The notes below the pieces were generated by a model. The model saw only the letters and a list, made by a program, of their open reading frames with translations. It was not told the DNA's origin and did no database searches. Below are positions 1-7,829 of a stretch of DNA of 28,490 bases, piece after piece. The position numbers and the translations under genes are program-made. Source of the stretch: a virus. Position 1 is the stretch's first letter. Each line of letters begins with the position of its first letter. The stretch spans positions 1 through 28,490 of the IMG/VR virus record IMGVR_UViG_3300042890_001989; one strand, written 5' to 3'.

Positions 1-224
1 TTCACTTCTTCTTCAAGAATCTCATCAATCCCTTCAAACAAGAATTGAGAATATCCATCAGAAATCATTGAGTTGAAGTGTTGTTTCAATCCATCCTTTG
101 TGAAGTGGAAGAACTCAATAACCTGTTCTTCTGTCAATCCATTGTCATAAATTACAGAATCACACAAATCCTCAAATGTCTCAAAGGACACATGTTTACC
201 ATTTACCAATTCAATCTTTTCCAT
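1..224 (-). CDS. Hypothetical protein, C terminus cut by window edge
   Basis: An open frame begins at an ATG on the minus strand (222-224) and runs without a stop off the left edge, giving about 74 visible residues starting MEKIELVNGKHVSFETFEDL. It is acidic, and its end is Glu-rich (EILEEEV). I recognise no domain. The start is supported by a host-type promoter (229-260) that ends 4 nt before the ATG. It belongs to the block of small minus-strand genes with individual promoters that flanks the late operon, so an early or accessory role is inferred. Function unknown. Confidence 0.75.
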   Translation of the reverse strand, partial: MEKIELVNGKHVSFETFEDLCDSVIYDNGLTEEQVIEFFHFTKDGLKQHFNSMISDGYSQFLFEGIDEILEEEV

Positions 225-228
225 AGTT

Positions 229-260
229 CAAAGTTCGTTAATTAGTTTGACATTACCAAA
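229..260 (-). promoter_or_regulatory. Bacteroidota-type promoter for the 1-224 gene
   Basis: On the minus strand TTTG (257-260) is followed by 20 nt and then GAACTTTG (229-236), close to the Bacteroidota -33 TTTG and -7 TAnnTTTG elements; the first base of the -7 box deviates. The box ends 4 nt before the ATG. It lies inside the 3' end of the upstream gene. Confidence 0.6.
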
Positions 261-685
261 TTGATTTCACATTCATCATAACATTTTTTCCAACCACCAT
301 TTCTCTTTGTGTTGAATCCCATCTTTGTCAATCTCTTGTCTTCATCTTTGGTAATCCAACAACAGGGGGAATACTCTTGAATGGTCTTAACCCACAACTC
401 CTCAGGCAATGTCAACACATGGTTGATGAAACTCATGATTGGGGTTGTGTGTTCCAATACCAACTTACCCCTTCTTTTGTTGAATGCTTGAATGGAATGT
501 AAATCAAGATTGTTGTGTTGTTTGTTGTATTCATACGCCTCAACAGAGACCAGTCTTGGCAATGTCTCAGTGTAGTATTGAAACACACGTCTGATTGACT
601 TTCTCAAAGCACTCTTGGTTTTCTTGTTATCACAGATTTTCAACTCTGTCAACAAAGCAATGATTGGTTTTTCAAAGTGTTCCAT
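242..685 (-). CDS. Hypothetical 147-residue protein
   Basis: A complete frame of 147 residues. The N-terminal half is basic and helical-looking (KKTKSALRKSIRR at about 21-33). The C-terminal part has a CCW motif and a KRNGGWKKCYDECE segment with further cysteines, so metal binding is possible but unproven. I do not recognise the family. The start at 685 is supported by a strong promoter ending 4 nt upstream. The promoter of the next minus-strand gene is embedded in its last codons, so the two genes can be transcribed separately although they lie 17 nt apart. It diverges from the late operon that starts at 873. Confidence 0.8.
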   Translation of the reverse strand: MEHFEKPIIALLTELKICDNKKTKSALRKSIRRVFQYYTETLPRLVSVEAYEYNKQHNNLDLHSIQAFNKRRGKLVLEHTTPIMSFINHVLTLPEELWVKTIQEYSPCCWITKDEDKRLTKMGFNTKRNGGWKKCYDECEINLVMSN

Positions 686-689
686 ACAT

Positions 690-721
690 CAAAGGTACAA
701 CCAATACTTTACACTACCAAA
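690..721 (-). promoter_or_regulatory. Bacteroidota-type promoter for the 242-685 gene
   Basis: On the minus strand TTTG (718-721), a 20-nt spacer and TACCTTTG (690-697) match the -33/-7 consensus fully. Four bases (ATGT) separate the box from the ATG, so the transcript would begin at or next to the start codon. Confidence 0.75.
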
Positions 722-730
722 CTTTTTTTG

Positions 731-738
731 ATATTTAT
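731..738 (+). promoter_or_regulatory. Candidate phage-type promoter box for a small RNA
   Basis: ATATTTAT, the same box found upstream of the genes at 873, 15628 and 20443, is followed by 4 nt and then GGGGTGAG, the 5' arm of a predicted stem. There is no TTTG at the -33 distance. The match is short and the DNA is AT-rich, so context carries the argument. Confidence 0.35.
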
Positions 739-742
739 TAAT

Positions 743-836
743 GGGGTGAGACGTTCTTAATCTTACTGTCATTATTTTTTTTTTACCTCATCCCAACTTA
801 TGTCCATAGAACCCCTGCTTTAGGTAGGGGTTTTTT
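743..836 (+). ncRNA. Candidate ~95-nt small RNA
   Basis: Nothing here encodes a convincing protein, yet the stretch has the outline of a transcript. It has a promoter-like box at 731-738. A 9-bp stem joins TGGGGTGAG (742-750) to CTCATCCCA (787-795) with one G-U pair, closing a loop that includes a T10 run. It ends in a plus-strand intrinsic terminator (811-836). A terminator here is otherwise hard to explain, because the genes to the left run on the opposite strand. An attenuated leader of the late operon is an alternative. No match to a known RNA family is claimed. Confidence 0.4.
811..836 (+). terminator. Intrinsic terminator upstream of the late operon
   Basis: ACCCCTGC (811-818) pairs with GTAGGGGT (824-831), an 8-bp stem including one G-U, with loop TTTAG and then a T6 run (831-836). 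On the minus strand no T run follows, so it acts on plus-strand transcripts only. Confidence 0.8.
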
Positions 837-859
837 ATTTCCTTATTTTTTGATAGTGG

Positions 860-868
860 TATATTTAT
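860..868 (+). promoter_or_regulatory. Candidate late promoter of the terminase/tail operon
   Basis: TATATTTAT lies between the terminator and the first plus-strand gene, 4 nt before the ATG at 873. The identical box precedes the gene at 20443, which also follows a terminator. It resembles the Bacteroidota -7 element with the final G changed to A, but has no TTTG at -33. A single-box phage-specific late promoter is an inference. Confidence 0.45.
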
Positions 869-872
869 TAGT

Positions 873-1127
873 ATGAACGTGGATGAACTAATCAACAACT
901 ATTTCAAGTTATCTCCTGATGAGAAGGAGGACTTGTTGTGTGTGTTGATTAAGGATTACTTTCATAGGAACTTGGCTCATGGTTTCTCTGTTAAGGAAAT
1001 CATCAATGGTGTTGATGAGGTTATTGATTATTCAATATCCAAAGAAGATTATGAAATGAGTCAAGCATTCAAAGATATAAAAGAAGCGATGGCTATCGCA
1101 ATTAAAGAAATGAATTTAGATGTGTAA
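873..1127 (+). CDS. Hypothetical small acidic protein, first gene of the late operon
   Basis: 84 residues, acidic and predicted mostly helical. Its second half (about 53-79, with DYEMSQAFKDIKEAM) faintly resembles the helical UVR-type motif of UvrB/UvrC, but too weakly to name it. It overlaps the next gene by 8 nt. The position just upstream of the terminase genes suggests a role in packaging or late-gene control, which is only inferred from place. Confidence 0.75.
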   Translation: MNVDELINNYFKLSPDEKEDLLCVLIKDYFHRNLAHGFSVKEIINGVDEVIDYSISKEDYEMSQAFKDIKEAMAIAIKEMNLDV

Positions 1128-1377
1128 TTGTAAGAAAGGTAGAAAACAAGTGGTGAACAACCTGGATAGTCCAGACCACATTAATAACGCAAGGGAGGTC
1201 TTTAGAACCATTATCTTGGACAAAGAGACATCTGACTTCACTGACTATGATAAGATAGAAGTGAACATGGCATATTTATCATTATACCCCAATGTCAAAG
1301 GTGAGCCATCACTTGAAGATATGGTTGGGGGAATAAAACAAGGAATTGAATTATACGATGTCAAATACAAACGATAA
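1120..1377 (+). CDS. Hypothetical 85-residue protein with N-terminal CNC motif
   Basis: 85 residues starting MCNCKKGRKQ: two cysteines in a basic tip, then a helical, acidic body. The cysteine pair could bind metal only by dimerising, since no second pair is present. Its ATG overlaps the end of the preceding gene, and its own 3' end overlaps the start of the small terminase gene by 20 nt, so the three are translationally coupled. Family not recognised. Confidence 0.75.
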   Translation: MCNCKKGRKQVVNNLDSPDHINNAREVFRTIILDKETSDFTDYDKIEVNMAYLSLYPNVKGEPSLEDMVGGIKQGIELYDVKYKR

Positions 1378-1792
1378 AAGAAAGAATAACTTGGGTCAAG
1401 GAATGAAGGCCGAGGATAGGTTTCCTGAGAACTGGAAGGAGATAATGATTGATTGTGGGAAACGTGGAAAGAATCAAACTGAGATATTCATTAAGTTGAA
1501 TATTCATCATTCAACACATTATGAGATAATGGAAAGGAATGAAGAATACAAAGAAACTTATGAAGAGTATCTTAAACATTGTGAACAGTGGTGGTACGAT
1601 AGGGCTCATGATGCGATTGTTGAGGGTAAATCAAAGATGTTTAACCAGAACTTATGGTCCATGATTATGAGAAACAAGTTCAAGAGCAATTGGAAAGATG
1701 AGAAACAATTGGACGTATCCACAATGGGTGAAAAACTTACATCTGTTGACCCAATCAAGATTGAGGTTATCAGAAAATCAATGGAGGAATAA
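1358..1792 (+). CDS. terS: Terminase small subunit
   Basis: 144 residues from the ATG at 1358; an upstream in-frame TTG at 1346 is possible but less likely. The small terminase recognises packaging DNA and loads the large subunit. Residues about 38-60 (QTEIFIKLNIHHSTHYEIME) fit a helix-turn-helix of the kind in phage small terminases, followed by a long charged helix with YKETYEEYLKHCEQWWYDRA, typical of these proteins. The large subunit follows at once. AGGAA 12 nt upstream may serve as a ribosome site. Oddity: the 60 bases after the stop are open in the +1 frame right up to an ATGA overlap with the large-subunit start, suggesting a shortened C terminus (see the entry at 1791-1856). Confidence 0.8.
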   Translation: MSNTNDKRKNNLGQGMKAEDRFPENWKEIMIDCGKRGKNQTEIFIKLNIHHSTHYEIMERNEEYKETYEEYLKHCEQWWYDRAHDAIVEGKSKMFNQNLWSMIMRNKFKSNWKDEKQLDVSTMGEKLTSVDPIKIEVIRKSMEE

Positions 1793-1856
1793 TTGGAATC
1801 CTGACTTGGAATGGCCAGGTGAGGATTCCGAAATCTCCCCAAATGAAAAATTATGA
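1791..1856 (+). pseudogene. Possible frame-shifted tail of the small terminase
   Basis: Read one base out of frame from the small terminase, this stretch encodes about 21 residues (NWNPDLEWPGEDSEISP and a few more) and stops at a TGA that overlaps the ATG of the large subunit. Such a 4-nt overlap is the usual junction between packed phage genes and occurs at other junctions here. This suggests that the small terminase once ended there and that one indel near AATAATT (1788-1794) shortened it, or that the assembly has an error. Confidence 0.4.
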
Positions 1857-3007
1857 CAACAGTAAAAACGACAGTAGTATTTGATGAGTTATTGAAATCT
1901 GATGAGTTGGATAAAAGACTTGTTGTTGCTGTTGGTGGTTCTCGTTCAGGGAAGACATATAACATTTTGATATATTGGATTTATAAATTACTTCAAGAGG
2001 AAGGAAAGACATTATCCATTGTCAGAAAAACCTTACCATCATTAAAGAATTCAGTATTAAAGGACTTAATTGAGGTCCTTGAGTTGTTTGGGGTTTATGA
2101 CCCTTCCAACTTCCATAAGATGGATGGATATTACATTCTTGGAACAAACATGATTAACTGGTTCTCAGTGGATGAACCACAAAAGTTACGTGGTAGTAAA
2201 AGAAATTATCTGTATTGTAATGAAGCCAACGAATTAAAGATTGAGGATTGGAATCAATTGATATTCAGAACGACTGACAAGGTTATATGTGATTTGAACC
2301 CATCTGAGATTACATCATGGGTTTATGATTTGGAAGATAGGGATGATTGTTATTCATTCAAAACAACATGGAGGGATAATCCCTTTGTTGATAAGAACAT
2401 CATTAAGGAACTTGAATCATTAAAAGACAAAGATGAAAACCTTTATAGAATATATGCGATGGGTGAGAGGGGTTTACCACAACAGTTGGTATTCAATAAA
2501 TTCAATATCATTGATGAGGTTCCACGTGGAATCAAGTTATTGGGTATGGGAATTGACTGGGGATTTAATGACCCCACAGCGCTTGTCAACGTTTATAAAA
2601 ATGGTGATGAGTTATATTTGAAGGAGATAATGTATGTGAAGGGAATGACCGTTCCTGATATTATCTACCAAATGGAAAAGATGAAGATTTCAAGGGTGGA
2701 GAACATATGGGCAGATTCAGCATTACCACAGAACATTGAGGAGGTTAAACGAAATAGATTCAATATTAAACCAGTTAGTAAGAAAACAATTCTTCATGGT
2801 TTAGATTTAATTCGTAGACATCATGTGTATATTACAAAAGATTCAAAGAACATCATTAACGAGTTTTCATCTTATCGTTATAGGGAAGATAAGGACGGGA
2901 ACTTGCTTGATGTACCAGAGGATGACAACAACCACGCCATTGATGCCATCCGTTATGTGTTGGAATCAGAATTAAATAAAAGAACAGGAAAAATTACAAT
3001 AGTATGA
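1853..3007 (+). CDS. terL: Terminase large subunit (packaging ATPase-nuclease)
   Basis: 384 residues, slightly short for the family but with all the landmarks. It pumps DNA into the prohead through the portal and cuts the concatemer. ATPase half: Walker A GGSRSGKT (28-35), an arginine/lysine-rich stretch RKTLPSLKNS (58-67), Walker B YLYCNEAN with catalytic Glu124, and the coupling motif CDLNPSEITSW (146-156), as in Terminase_3-type proteins. RNase H-like nuclease half: GIDWGFNDPTALV with Asp235, WADSA with Asp288, and DDNNHAIDAIRYVL with Asp364, a plausible metal-binding triad. The stop overlaps the ATG of the next gene (ATGA). The portal, its physical partner, is encoded some 20 kb away. Confidence 0.95.
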   Translation: MTTVKTTVVFDELLKSDELDKRLVVAVGGSRSGKTYNILIYWIYKLLQEEGKTLSIVRKTLPSLKNSVLKDLIEVLELFGVYDPSNFHKMDGYYILGTNMINWFSVDEPQKLRGSKRNYLYCNEANELKIEDWNQLIFRTTDKVICDLNPSEITSWVYDLEDRDDCYSFKTTWRDNPFVDKNIIKELESLKDKDENLYRIYAMGERGLPQQLVFNKFNIIDEVPRGIKLLGMGIDWGFNDPTALVNVYKNGDELYLKEIMYVKGMTVPDIIYQMEKMKISRVENIWADSALPQNIEEVKRNRFNIKPVSKKTILHGLDLIRRHHVYITKDSKNIINEFSSYRYREDKDGNLLDVPEDDNNHAIDAIRYVLESELNKRTGKITIV

Positions 3008-3687
3008 TAGAAGTGGTAATGGAAGATAAGGTGATTAAAGTATCACCTCACATGACAATAGGTCAGTATCAAAAGTTTATTAAGAAACAAGACATCTATA
3101 AAACAAATGCTGCTGAGTTATTATCGTTATATTTGAATATCTCTGTGGATGAATTAAGGGACTTGCCATTGAACCAAGTTAAGATGGTTGAGGACTACAT
3201 CACAAATGAAATGAGCAAGGACTTCTCAAAGGACGAGATGTATCAAACATTTGAATTCAACGGGATTGAGTATGGATTGGAGAATGATTGGTCCAAATTG
3301 TCTTGGGGAGCATGGGTTGATTTACAGGTGTATTCATCACAGAACATTGAAGAGTCAATTCATTTGATTATGTCCACATTGTATAGACCAGTTGTATCAA
3401 GGGATAAGAAAGGGAAATACAAGATTGAGAAATACAAATCTGAGGAGATTGAGGACAGGGCAATACAATTCAAGGACTTGCCGATATTATACTGGTTTGG
3501 AGTTGCTAGTTTTTTTTTGCTAACATCAACGCTGTACACCACCAATATAAAGAATTCTTTGGTATTGACGAACAAAGTAAACAAGATGACGATGAAGGGG
3601 TGGGAGATTCTACCGAAATGGCTTCAAAAGAGAATACCGTTAGATTCTATTTTAATCTCACATACCAACTTGCGGGCGAAGATATAA
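3004..3687 (+). CDS. Probable tail assembly chaperone, zero-frame product
   Basis: 227 residues in the zero frame, starting at an ATGA overlap with the large terminase. It has an N-terminal helical part (about 1-75) and a mixed region with TFEFNGIEYGLENDWSKL (about 81-98), HLIMSTLYRPVV and YKIEKYKSEE. This layout resembles a Bacteroidota phage family found in tail modules. At codons 170-172 it meets a T9 run (3510-3518). After the run the zero frame turns basic and looks unlike a folded domain (about 55 residues), whereas the -1 frame continues sensibly to 3812. Long and short products from a -1 shift would match the gpG/gpGT style of tail chaperones. The family assignment is moderate; the tape measure lies about 8.5 kb downstream, farther than usual. 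Confidence 0.6.
   Translation: MIEVVMEDKVIKVSPHMTIGQYQKFIKKQDIYKTNAAELLSLYLNISVDELRDLPLNQVKMVEDYITNEMSKDFSKDEMYQTFEFNGIEYGLENDWSKLSWGAWVDLQVYSSQNIEESIHLIMSTLYRPVVSRDKKGKYKIEKYKSEEIEDRAIQFKDLPILYWFGVASFFLLTSTLYTTNIKNSLVLTNKVNKMTMKGWEILPKWLQKRIPLDSILISHTNLRAKI
3513..3519 (+). promoter_or_regulatory. Candidate -1 ribosomal frameshift site, T TTT TTG
   Basis: In the zero frame the codons read TTT TTT TTG. The heptamer T TTT TTG at 3513-3519 has the X XXY YYZ form, allowing both tRNAs to re-pair one base back, after which translation continues GCT AAC ATC in the -1 frame. It lies within T9 (3510-3518). A homopolymer indel is the rival explanation. Confidence 0.55.
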
Positions 3688-3812
3688 CAAAGGTACAACA
3701 AATGGACGATATTCCCATGTATTTATGTCTAAATGTTGCTGCTTTATTGAAGGAAAGACATGACAAGGAGCAAGAAGAAATAAGAAAAATGGAAAGACAA
3801 TTGAAAAAATAA
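3516..3812 (+). CDS. Frameshift extension of the tail assembly chaperone (-1 frame)
   Basis: The -1 frame is open from the T run to a TAA at 3810-3812. It encodes about 97 residues after the slip: [20 protein letters not shown], then an acidic linker (SKQDDDEG), a folded-looking stretch with [19 protein letters not shown], and a highly charged helical end ([20 protein letters not shown]). The fused product would be about 269 residues. An internal ATG at 3600 could give a 70-residue protein alone, but the coding-like character begins well upstream of it, right at the T run. The stop overlaps the next gene's start as TAATG. Either a programmed shift or an indel in T9 is required. Confidence 0.6.
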   Translation, partial: FANINAVHHQYKEFFGIDEQSKQDDDEGVGDSTEMASKENTVRFYFNLTYQLAGEDITKVQQMDDIPMYLCLNVAALLKERHDKEQEEIRKMERQLKK

Positions 3813-6802
3813 TGGAAGAGTACGTTTCATATCATAAAATCTTACAGAATTTCCAAGATTATCAGGTTTCCCAAACAGGTATTGGGTTAAATTCCTTTGG
3901 TCATGGTAACATTTATGAGTTCTCAATGAACCAATCAGGGTCAACAACCGTGTATCCTTTGATGTTTGTTAACCCAACCAATGTTTCTTATGATATGAAC
4001 ACCACAACATATACGTTCCAAATCCTATTTGCGGACCGTATAAACGATGATATGACCAATCAGGTTGATGTTGTATCAGACATGTCAATTCAGATGAAGA
4101 GATTCGTTTCTTTTATCAAACGTGGAATGAATCAAAATCCTGATTTGTATAACAAAATGGATTCAAATCTTCCAATTACAGGTCTTCCATTTATGGAAAG
4201 ATTTAATGATTATGTTGGAGGTATTTCTTTGGATATTGAGGTTACAATTTTTGAAGATATCAATGCTTGTAATTATTACATTCCACCATCACCAACTCCA
4301 AGTATTACTCCAACAAATACAGTCACACCAACCATTACCCCAACTGTTAGTATCACACCAAGTATCACCCCAACTGTCACTCAGACCCCAACATTAACTC
4401 TTACTCCTACAAGTACTGAGACCCCGACACCAACGGTAACATCCACTGTGACCCCAACTGAAACGCCTACAAATACCCCAACGAATACTCCAACGGTGAC
4501 ATCTACTGTTACCCCTACAATAACGCCAACAAGTAGTGAAACACCTACTCCAACGGTGACGCAAACACCAACCGAGACTCCTACAAACACTCCAACTCAG
4601 ACTCCTACAGAAACGCCTACAAATACTCCAACACAGACCGTTACACCTACTAACACTGAAACACCTACTAACACTCCTACACCAACAAGTACTGAGGCTC
4701 CAACCCCTACCGTTACATCTACACCAACAATAACACCTACAAATACTTTAACACCAAGTGTTACCGCAACACCAAACGCTTTGTGTCCTCAACAGATTAT
4801 TGAAAGTAATTCTGGTGATGCCAACTATAATGGAACTTATGACTTTAATAGTTATGGTTATTGGGATGGTGGTATTGGTCCATCATCATGGATTCCTGGT
4901 GTTGCTCCTGATGGAAATTACTATGTTAGATATGATATAACAGGTGGAACAAGAAATATTGTATTTGGATTTAATGTTTCAACACCTCTTGGTTGGTATA
5001 ACACAAATAATTTTGGAATACCTGGTCGTAAAATACAATCTAATTCACTTACAAGTGGATTGTTTGTATATCCAGCAACAGGTCTTGGGGTTGGTTCTTG
5101 GGATTCATCAACATACTTGGCGTATCCACCATCATGTCCAACTCCTACACCAACAAACACATCAACACAAACACCTACTCCAACTATAACCCCTTCAGGT
5201 GCTGGTTCAGGTCCTGTGATGTCAGGATTACAACTTTGGTTTGACCCAAGTGATGTTTCAACAATGACATTGGCTGGTTCAAATGTTACATCAATCCGTT
5301 CAAAAGGTATTAAAACAACCGTATTAAATGGATTAGCAGGAACTACAGCAGGAACAGCAAGACCAATTTATACAGCCTCAACATTAAATCCATCGTTGAA
5401 TATTATTCGTTTCTTGTCAGGAAGTACAGCAGCAACAAGAGCAGTGTTATCAAACTCAGGAAATACAGCAGATGCCATATTTGTTAATTCAGGTATGACC
5501 GTATTTAGTGTTTTACATCCTGGTACTCAGTGGATTCCAAACAGTGGTTTTAATGTTAGCGTAGCACAATTACCATCAATTAACTTACAAAATAAAACCG
5601 TTGGTACAAGCCAACAAACAACAATTGGGAATACAAACAATATTATTAATAATTTCTTTTTAATACCAGGAAATGGTGTTACGGCTGCTGGTCAAGGAAT
5701 GACTGCCCTTTCCCAAGCATCAGGAGCAACATCAACAAAATGGGTTGCTCAAGGAGCATATCAAAATTTATGGATGAATGAGGTAGTAATTCCTGGTAAT
5801 AATCATATTGGATATGGTGAGTGGAATGTTAATGATACACCAACTAATACTCAGGGTACCTTAACTGCCGCATCAGGTATAACAATATCATCTTGTACCG
5901 TTCCATTATCAGCGTTTACAATCAATGGTAGTGTAGTTGCTGGAGCATCAATAACACATCCAACAGCAGCAACAAACAACAAAGGTGATTTCTATGAATT
6001 ATTGGTTTATAATAGAGTATTAAGTCAATCAGAAAGACAACAAGTAATTGATTATTTAAAAACCAAGTGGGGATTTGACGCATTATTTGATTCCGCTAAC
6101 TACCATAAAAACTATATGGAATTTGATAATTGGTATTACGCTTGGCCTGGTAATATACAAGCAGGTGCAACTAATAATGTCAGTTCTTATTATAGCGGAG
6201 GAACAACTTTATTCACATTATTTAGTAATAGAGGTTGGACAAGACCAGGTCCATTTACTTATGTATATCCAAACAATTTTGGTTCAATTAATACACTTAC
6301 TGTTAAAGGTAGTGTATCAGGTCCTAATCCACAGGGTATATCAGGTTATACAATTACATCAGCAACAACTGTTACAACTGATTGTAATTATACCAATTAT
6401 TTTGAAATTACAGGAATTACAAATGCTTCAAGTTGGGTACAAAAGTATGATTTCCAACCACAGATGTCTTTCTGTACTCCAACAGCAACACCAACACAAA
6501 CACCAACAAACACTCCAACAAGAACTGTAACCCCAACGGTAACACCGACAAAAACACCAACACAGACACCTACTCCAACTGTAACCCCATTTGCTTGTAG
6601 AACATATCAAATAACAGGAACTAATAGTGGTACATTAGGTAGTGTTTCTTGGAGAAGATGTAGTGATGGTCTAATTGATGGTTGGACTAATCAACCAATC
6701 CCAACTGATTATACATTCTGTGCTAGAAACTACCCAATTCCACCTGCTATGACTGGCGCAGCAGCATTTGGAAGAACTATTGTTGATATAGGTTCATGTT
6801 AA
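3812..6802 (+). CDS. Tail-completion-like protein with Pro/Thr-tethered lectin-like extension
   Basis: 996 residues in modules. Residues 1-156 form a compact domain shared with the 157-residue protein encoded just downstream; both begin [20 protein letters not shown] and share [10 protein letters not shown] and FNDYVGGIS. The family resembles tail-terminator or head-tail completion proteins of Bacteroidota phages. Next come a 164-residue Thr/Pro tract (159-322), a ~120-residue domain bounded by Cys325 and Cys442, a short TP linker (443-462), a ~290-residue domain resembling LamG/concanavalin-A-like folds that ends in [19 protein letters not shown] (about 727-745), a Gly/Asn/Tyr-rich domain (759-888), a third TP tract (889-927) and a C-terminal four-cysteine module (929-996). 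Likely a virion surface protein: anchor first, display domains after. Glycan binding is inferred from the fold type. Confidence 0.75.
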   Translation: MEEYVSYHKILQNFQDYQVSQTGIGLNSFGHGNIYEFSMNQSGSTTVYPLMFVNPTNVSYDMNTTTYTFQILFADRINDDMTNQVDVVSDMSIQMKRFVSFIKRGMNQNPDLYNKMDSNLPITGLPFMERFNDYVGGISLDIEVTIFEDINACNYYIPPSPTPSITPTNTVTPTITPTVSITPSITPTVTQTPTLTLTPTSTETPTPTVTSTVTPTETPTNTPTNTPTVTSTVTPTITPTSSETPTPTVTQTPTETPTNTPTQTPTETPTNTPTQTVTPTNTETPTNTPTPTSTEAPTPTVTSTPTITPTNTLTPSVTATPNALCPQQIIESNSGDANYNGTYDFNSYGYWDGGIGPSSWIPGVAPDGNYYVRYDITGGTRNIVFGFNVSTPLGWYNTNNFGIPGRKIQSNSLTSGLFVYPATGLGVGSWDSSTYLAYPPSCPTPTPTNTSTQTPTPTITPSGAGSGPVMSGLQLWFDPSDVSTMTLAGSNVTSIRSKGIKTTVLNGLAGTTAGTARPIYTASTLNPSLNIIRFLSGSTAATRAVLSNSGNTADAIFVNSGMTVFSVLHPGTQWIPNSGFNVSVAQLPSINLQNKTVGTSQQTTIGNTNNIINNFFLIPGNGVTAAGQGMTALSQASGATSTKWVAQGAYQNLWMNEVVIPGNNHIGYGEWNVNDTPTNTQGTLTAASGITISSCTVPLSAFTINGSVVAGASITHPTAATNNKGDFYELLVYNRVLSQSERQQVIDYLKTKWGFDALFDSANYHKNYMEFDNWYYAWPGNIQAGATNNVSSYYSGGTTLFTLFSNRGWTRPGPFTYVYPNNFGSINTLTVKGSVSGPNPQGISGYTITSATTVTTDCNYTNYFEITGITNASSWVQKYDFQPQMSFCTPTATPTQTPTNTPTRTVTPTVTPTKTPTQTPTPTVTPFACRTYQITGTNSGTLGSVSWRRCSDGLIDGWTNQPIPTDYTFCARNYPIPPAMTGAAAFGRTIVDIGSC
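4286..4777 (+). repeat. Long Thr/Pro coding repeat tract
   Basis: About 164 codons of degenerate TPT/TPS-x units (TNTPT, TETPT, TSTVTPT) within the 3812-6802 gene. The codons are mixed (acc, act, aca, acg), so it is a protein-level repeat rather than a recent DNA expansion. It probably forms a stiff, extended, possibly glycosylated spacer. Confidence 0.85.
5138..5197 (+). repeat. Short Thr/Pro linker
   Basis: About 20 codons ([20 protein letters not shown]) joining the first cysteine-bounded domain to the lectin-like domain in the 3812-6802 gene. Confidence 0.8.
6476..6592 (+). repeat. Third Thr/Pro linker
   Basis: About 39 codons ([15 protein letters not shown] and similar) leading to the C-terminal four-cysteine module of the 3812-6802 gene. 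Confidence 0.8.
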
Positions 6803-6819
6803 AAAATAATTAAATAAAA

Positions 6820-7293
6820 ATGGAACAATACGTATCATATCATAAAATAATTCAGAATCTAAAAGATTACCAACAATCTCAAGTGGGTGTTGGTCTAAAC
6901 TCATTTGGGTATGGAAACATTGTTGATTTTGGAAATGTTGGGTCAGGTATGACACCAACTTATCCATTTATGTTTGTATCACCTCAATTGGTTACATGTG
7001 ATGAAAATACAACCACATATAATCTATCAATCATTTTTGCTGATAGAATTAATGATGATATGTCAAATCAGATTGATGTAATATCTGATATGTCCATTCA
7101 AGCCAAAAGATTTATATCTTACATAGTCAGAGGTATGAATCAAACACCAAATCTTTATGATAAGATGGATACAACTTTACCTATTGTTGGATTACCTTAT
7201 TTGGAAAGGTTTAATGACTACGTAGGGGGAATTTCAATTGATATACCAATTGTTGTTTTTGAATACATTGATGCTTGTGATTATTACGACTAA
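6820..7293 (+). CDS. Tail-completion-like protein, undecorated paralogue
   Basis: 157 residues, collinear end to end with residues 1-156 of the protein encoded upstream. Shared blocks include [48 protein letters not shown] and [11 protein letters not shown]. By eye roughly 60% of positions agree. It stops where the Thr/Pro tract begins in the sister. A stable short form argues that this domain folds alone and does a structural job, probably at the head-tail or tail-end interface, since an HK97-gp10-like gene follows with a TAATG overlap. The leader AATTAAATAAAA is A-rich, like that of the capsid gene. Confidence 0.75.
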   Translation: MEQYVSYHKIIQNLKDYQQSQVGVGLNSFGYGNIVDFGNVGSGMTPTYPFMFVSPQLVTCDENTTTYNLSIIFADRINDDMSNQIDVISDMSIQAKRFISYIVRGMNQTPNLYDKMDTTLPIVGLPYLERFNDYVGGISIDIPIVVFEYIDACDYYD

Positions 7294-7829
7294 TGGAAGA
7301 ACAGATACTAGCAGAAATAGCGGCAATGTTAAAGAAGTCTCTGGTTACTCAACTACAGATTCCAAGACCCGTGCGTACTTATGCTGGTCAACAAAAGACA
7401 GTTAATGGTAGACCTGTTCCACCATCACCACCTGTTGCTAGTGGTAATTTGCTAAGAAATATCAACGTTTACTGGGTTGATTCAGACTTTGAAGGACAAC
7501 CTGAATTGATTGTTGAAATGCCTGACTACTACTACTTTGTAGAACAAGGTAGAAGACCTGGTAGATACCCACCACTAAATGTTATTAGAAATTGGGCAAG
7601 AGTTAAAAAATCAGTTCCACAATTTAGAGATAAAAAAGGTAGATTTATCTCCAACGAAAGTAGAGCATTCTTAATTGCTCGTTCAATAGCCACATATGGT
7701 TTTGGAGGAACACCATTTATAGATGGAGCAATTGCTGATGTTTTACCTAAAATATTACCTAAATTAGGAGATGCCGCAGCAGCCTTTTTCCAAAACGCAA
7801 TAAATGAAAATAGAATTATAGTAGGATGA
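7293..7829 (+). CDS. HK97 gp10-like head-tail/tail-completion protein
   Basis: 178 residues. The pattern DYYYFVEQGRRPGRYPPL (about 76-93), then VIRNWARVKK and FLIARSIATYGFGGTPFIDGA (about 128-148), is the signature order of HK97 gp10-like neck proteins: an edge strand, a basic loop, a helix and a GTxF loop. These proteins cap the tail tube or join it to the connector. It starts at a TAATG overlap and ends at an ATGA overlap, so it is tightly coupled to both neighbours. Confidence in the family is fair; which side of the neck it occupies cannot be read from sequence. Confidence 0.7.
   Translation: MEEQILAEIAAMLKKSLVTQLQIPRPVRTYAGQQKTVNGRPVPPSPPVASGNLLRNINVYWVDSDFEGQPELIVEMPDYYYFVEQGRRPGRYPPLNVIRNWARVKKSVPQFRDKKGRFISNESRAFLIARSIATYGFGGTPFIDGAIADVLPKILPKLGDAAAAFFQNAINENRIIVG

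Noticed and set aside
873-1127. UvrB/UvrC-type UVR motif in the first late gene
   Set aside because: The similarity covers a few residues of a helix and lacks a convincing full motif; recorded only as a remark.
1271-1278. ATATTTAT promoter boxes inside genes (also near 17956)
   Set aside because: They are ordinary codons (Tyr-Leu) in AT-rich coding DNA, with no start codon, terminator or gene boundary nearby.
1606-1965. Minus-strand open frame of 119 codons across the terminase junction
   Set aside because: It runs antisense to the small and large terminase, including the Walker A region; composition is a shadow of the real genes.
3360-3584. Minus-strand open frame of 74 codons
   Set aside because: It is entirely inside the chaperone-like gene, with no promoter or neighbours on that strand.
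3600-3812. Independent 70-residue gene starting at the ATG at 3600
   Set aside because: The same frame is protein-like for some 80 bases upstream, exactly back to the T9 run, which fits a frameshift extension better than an internal start.
4381-4590. Minus-strand open frame rich in Gly-Val (GVGVGV type), also 20565-20843
   Set aside because: These are mirror images of the Thr/Pro coding tracts on the plus strand; repeats of ACN CCN leave the complement open by composition.
4286-4777. CRISPR-like array or DNA satellite
   Set aside because: There are no fixed-length repeats and unique spacers; the periodicity is at protein level with varied codons and lies inside a long coding frame.
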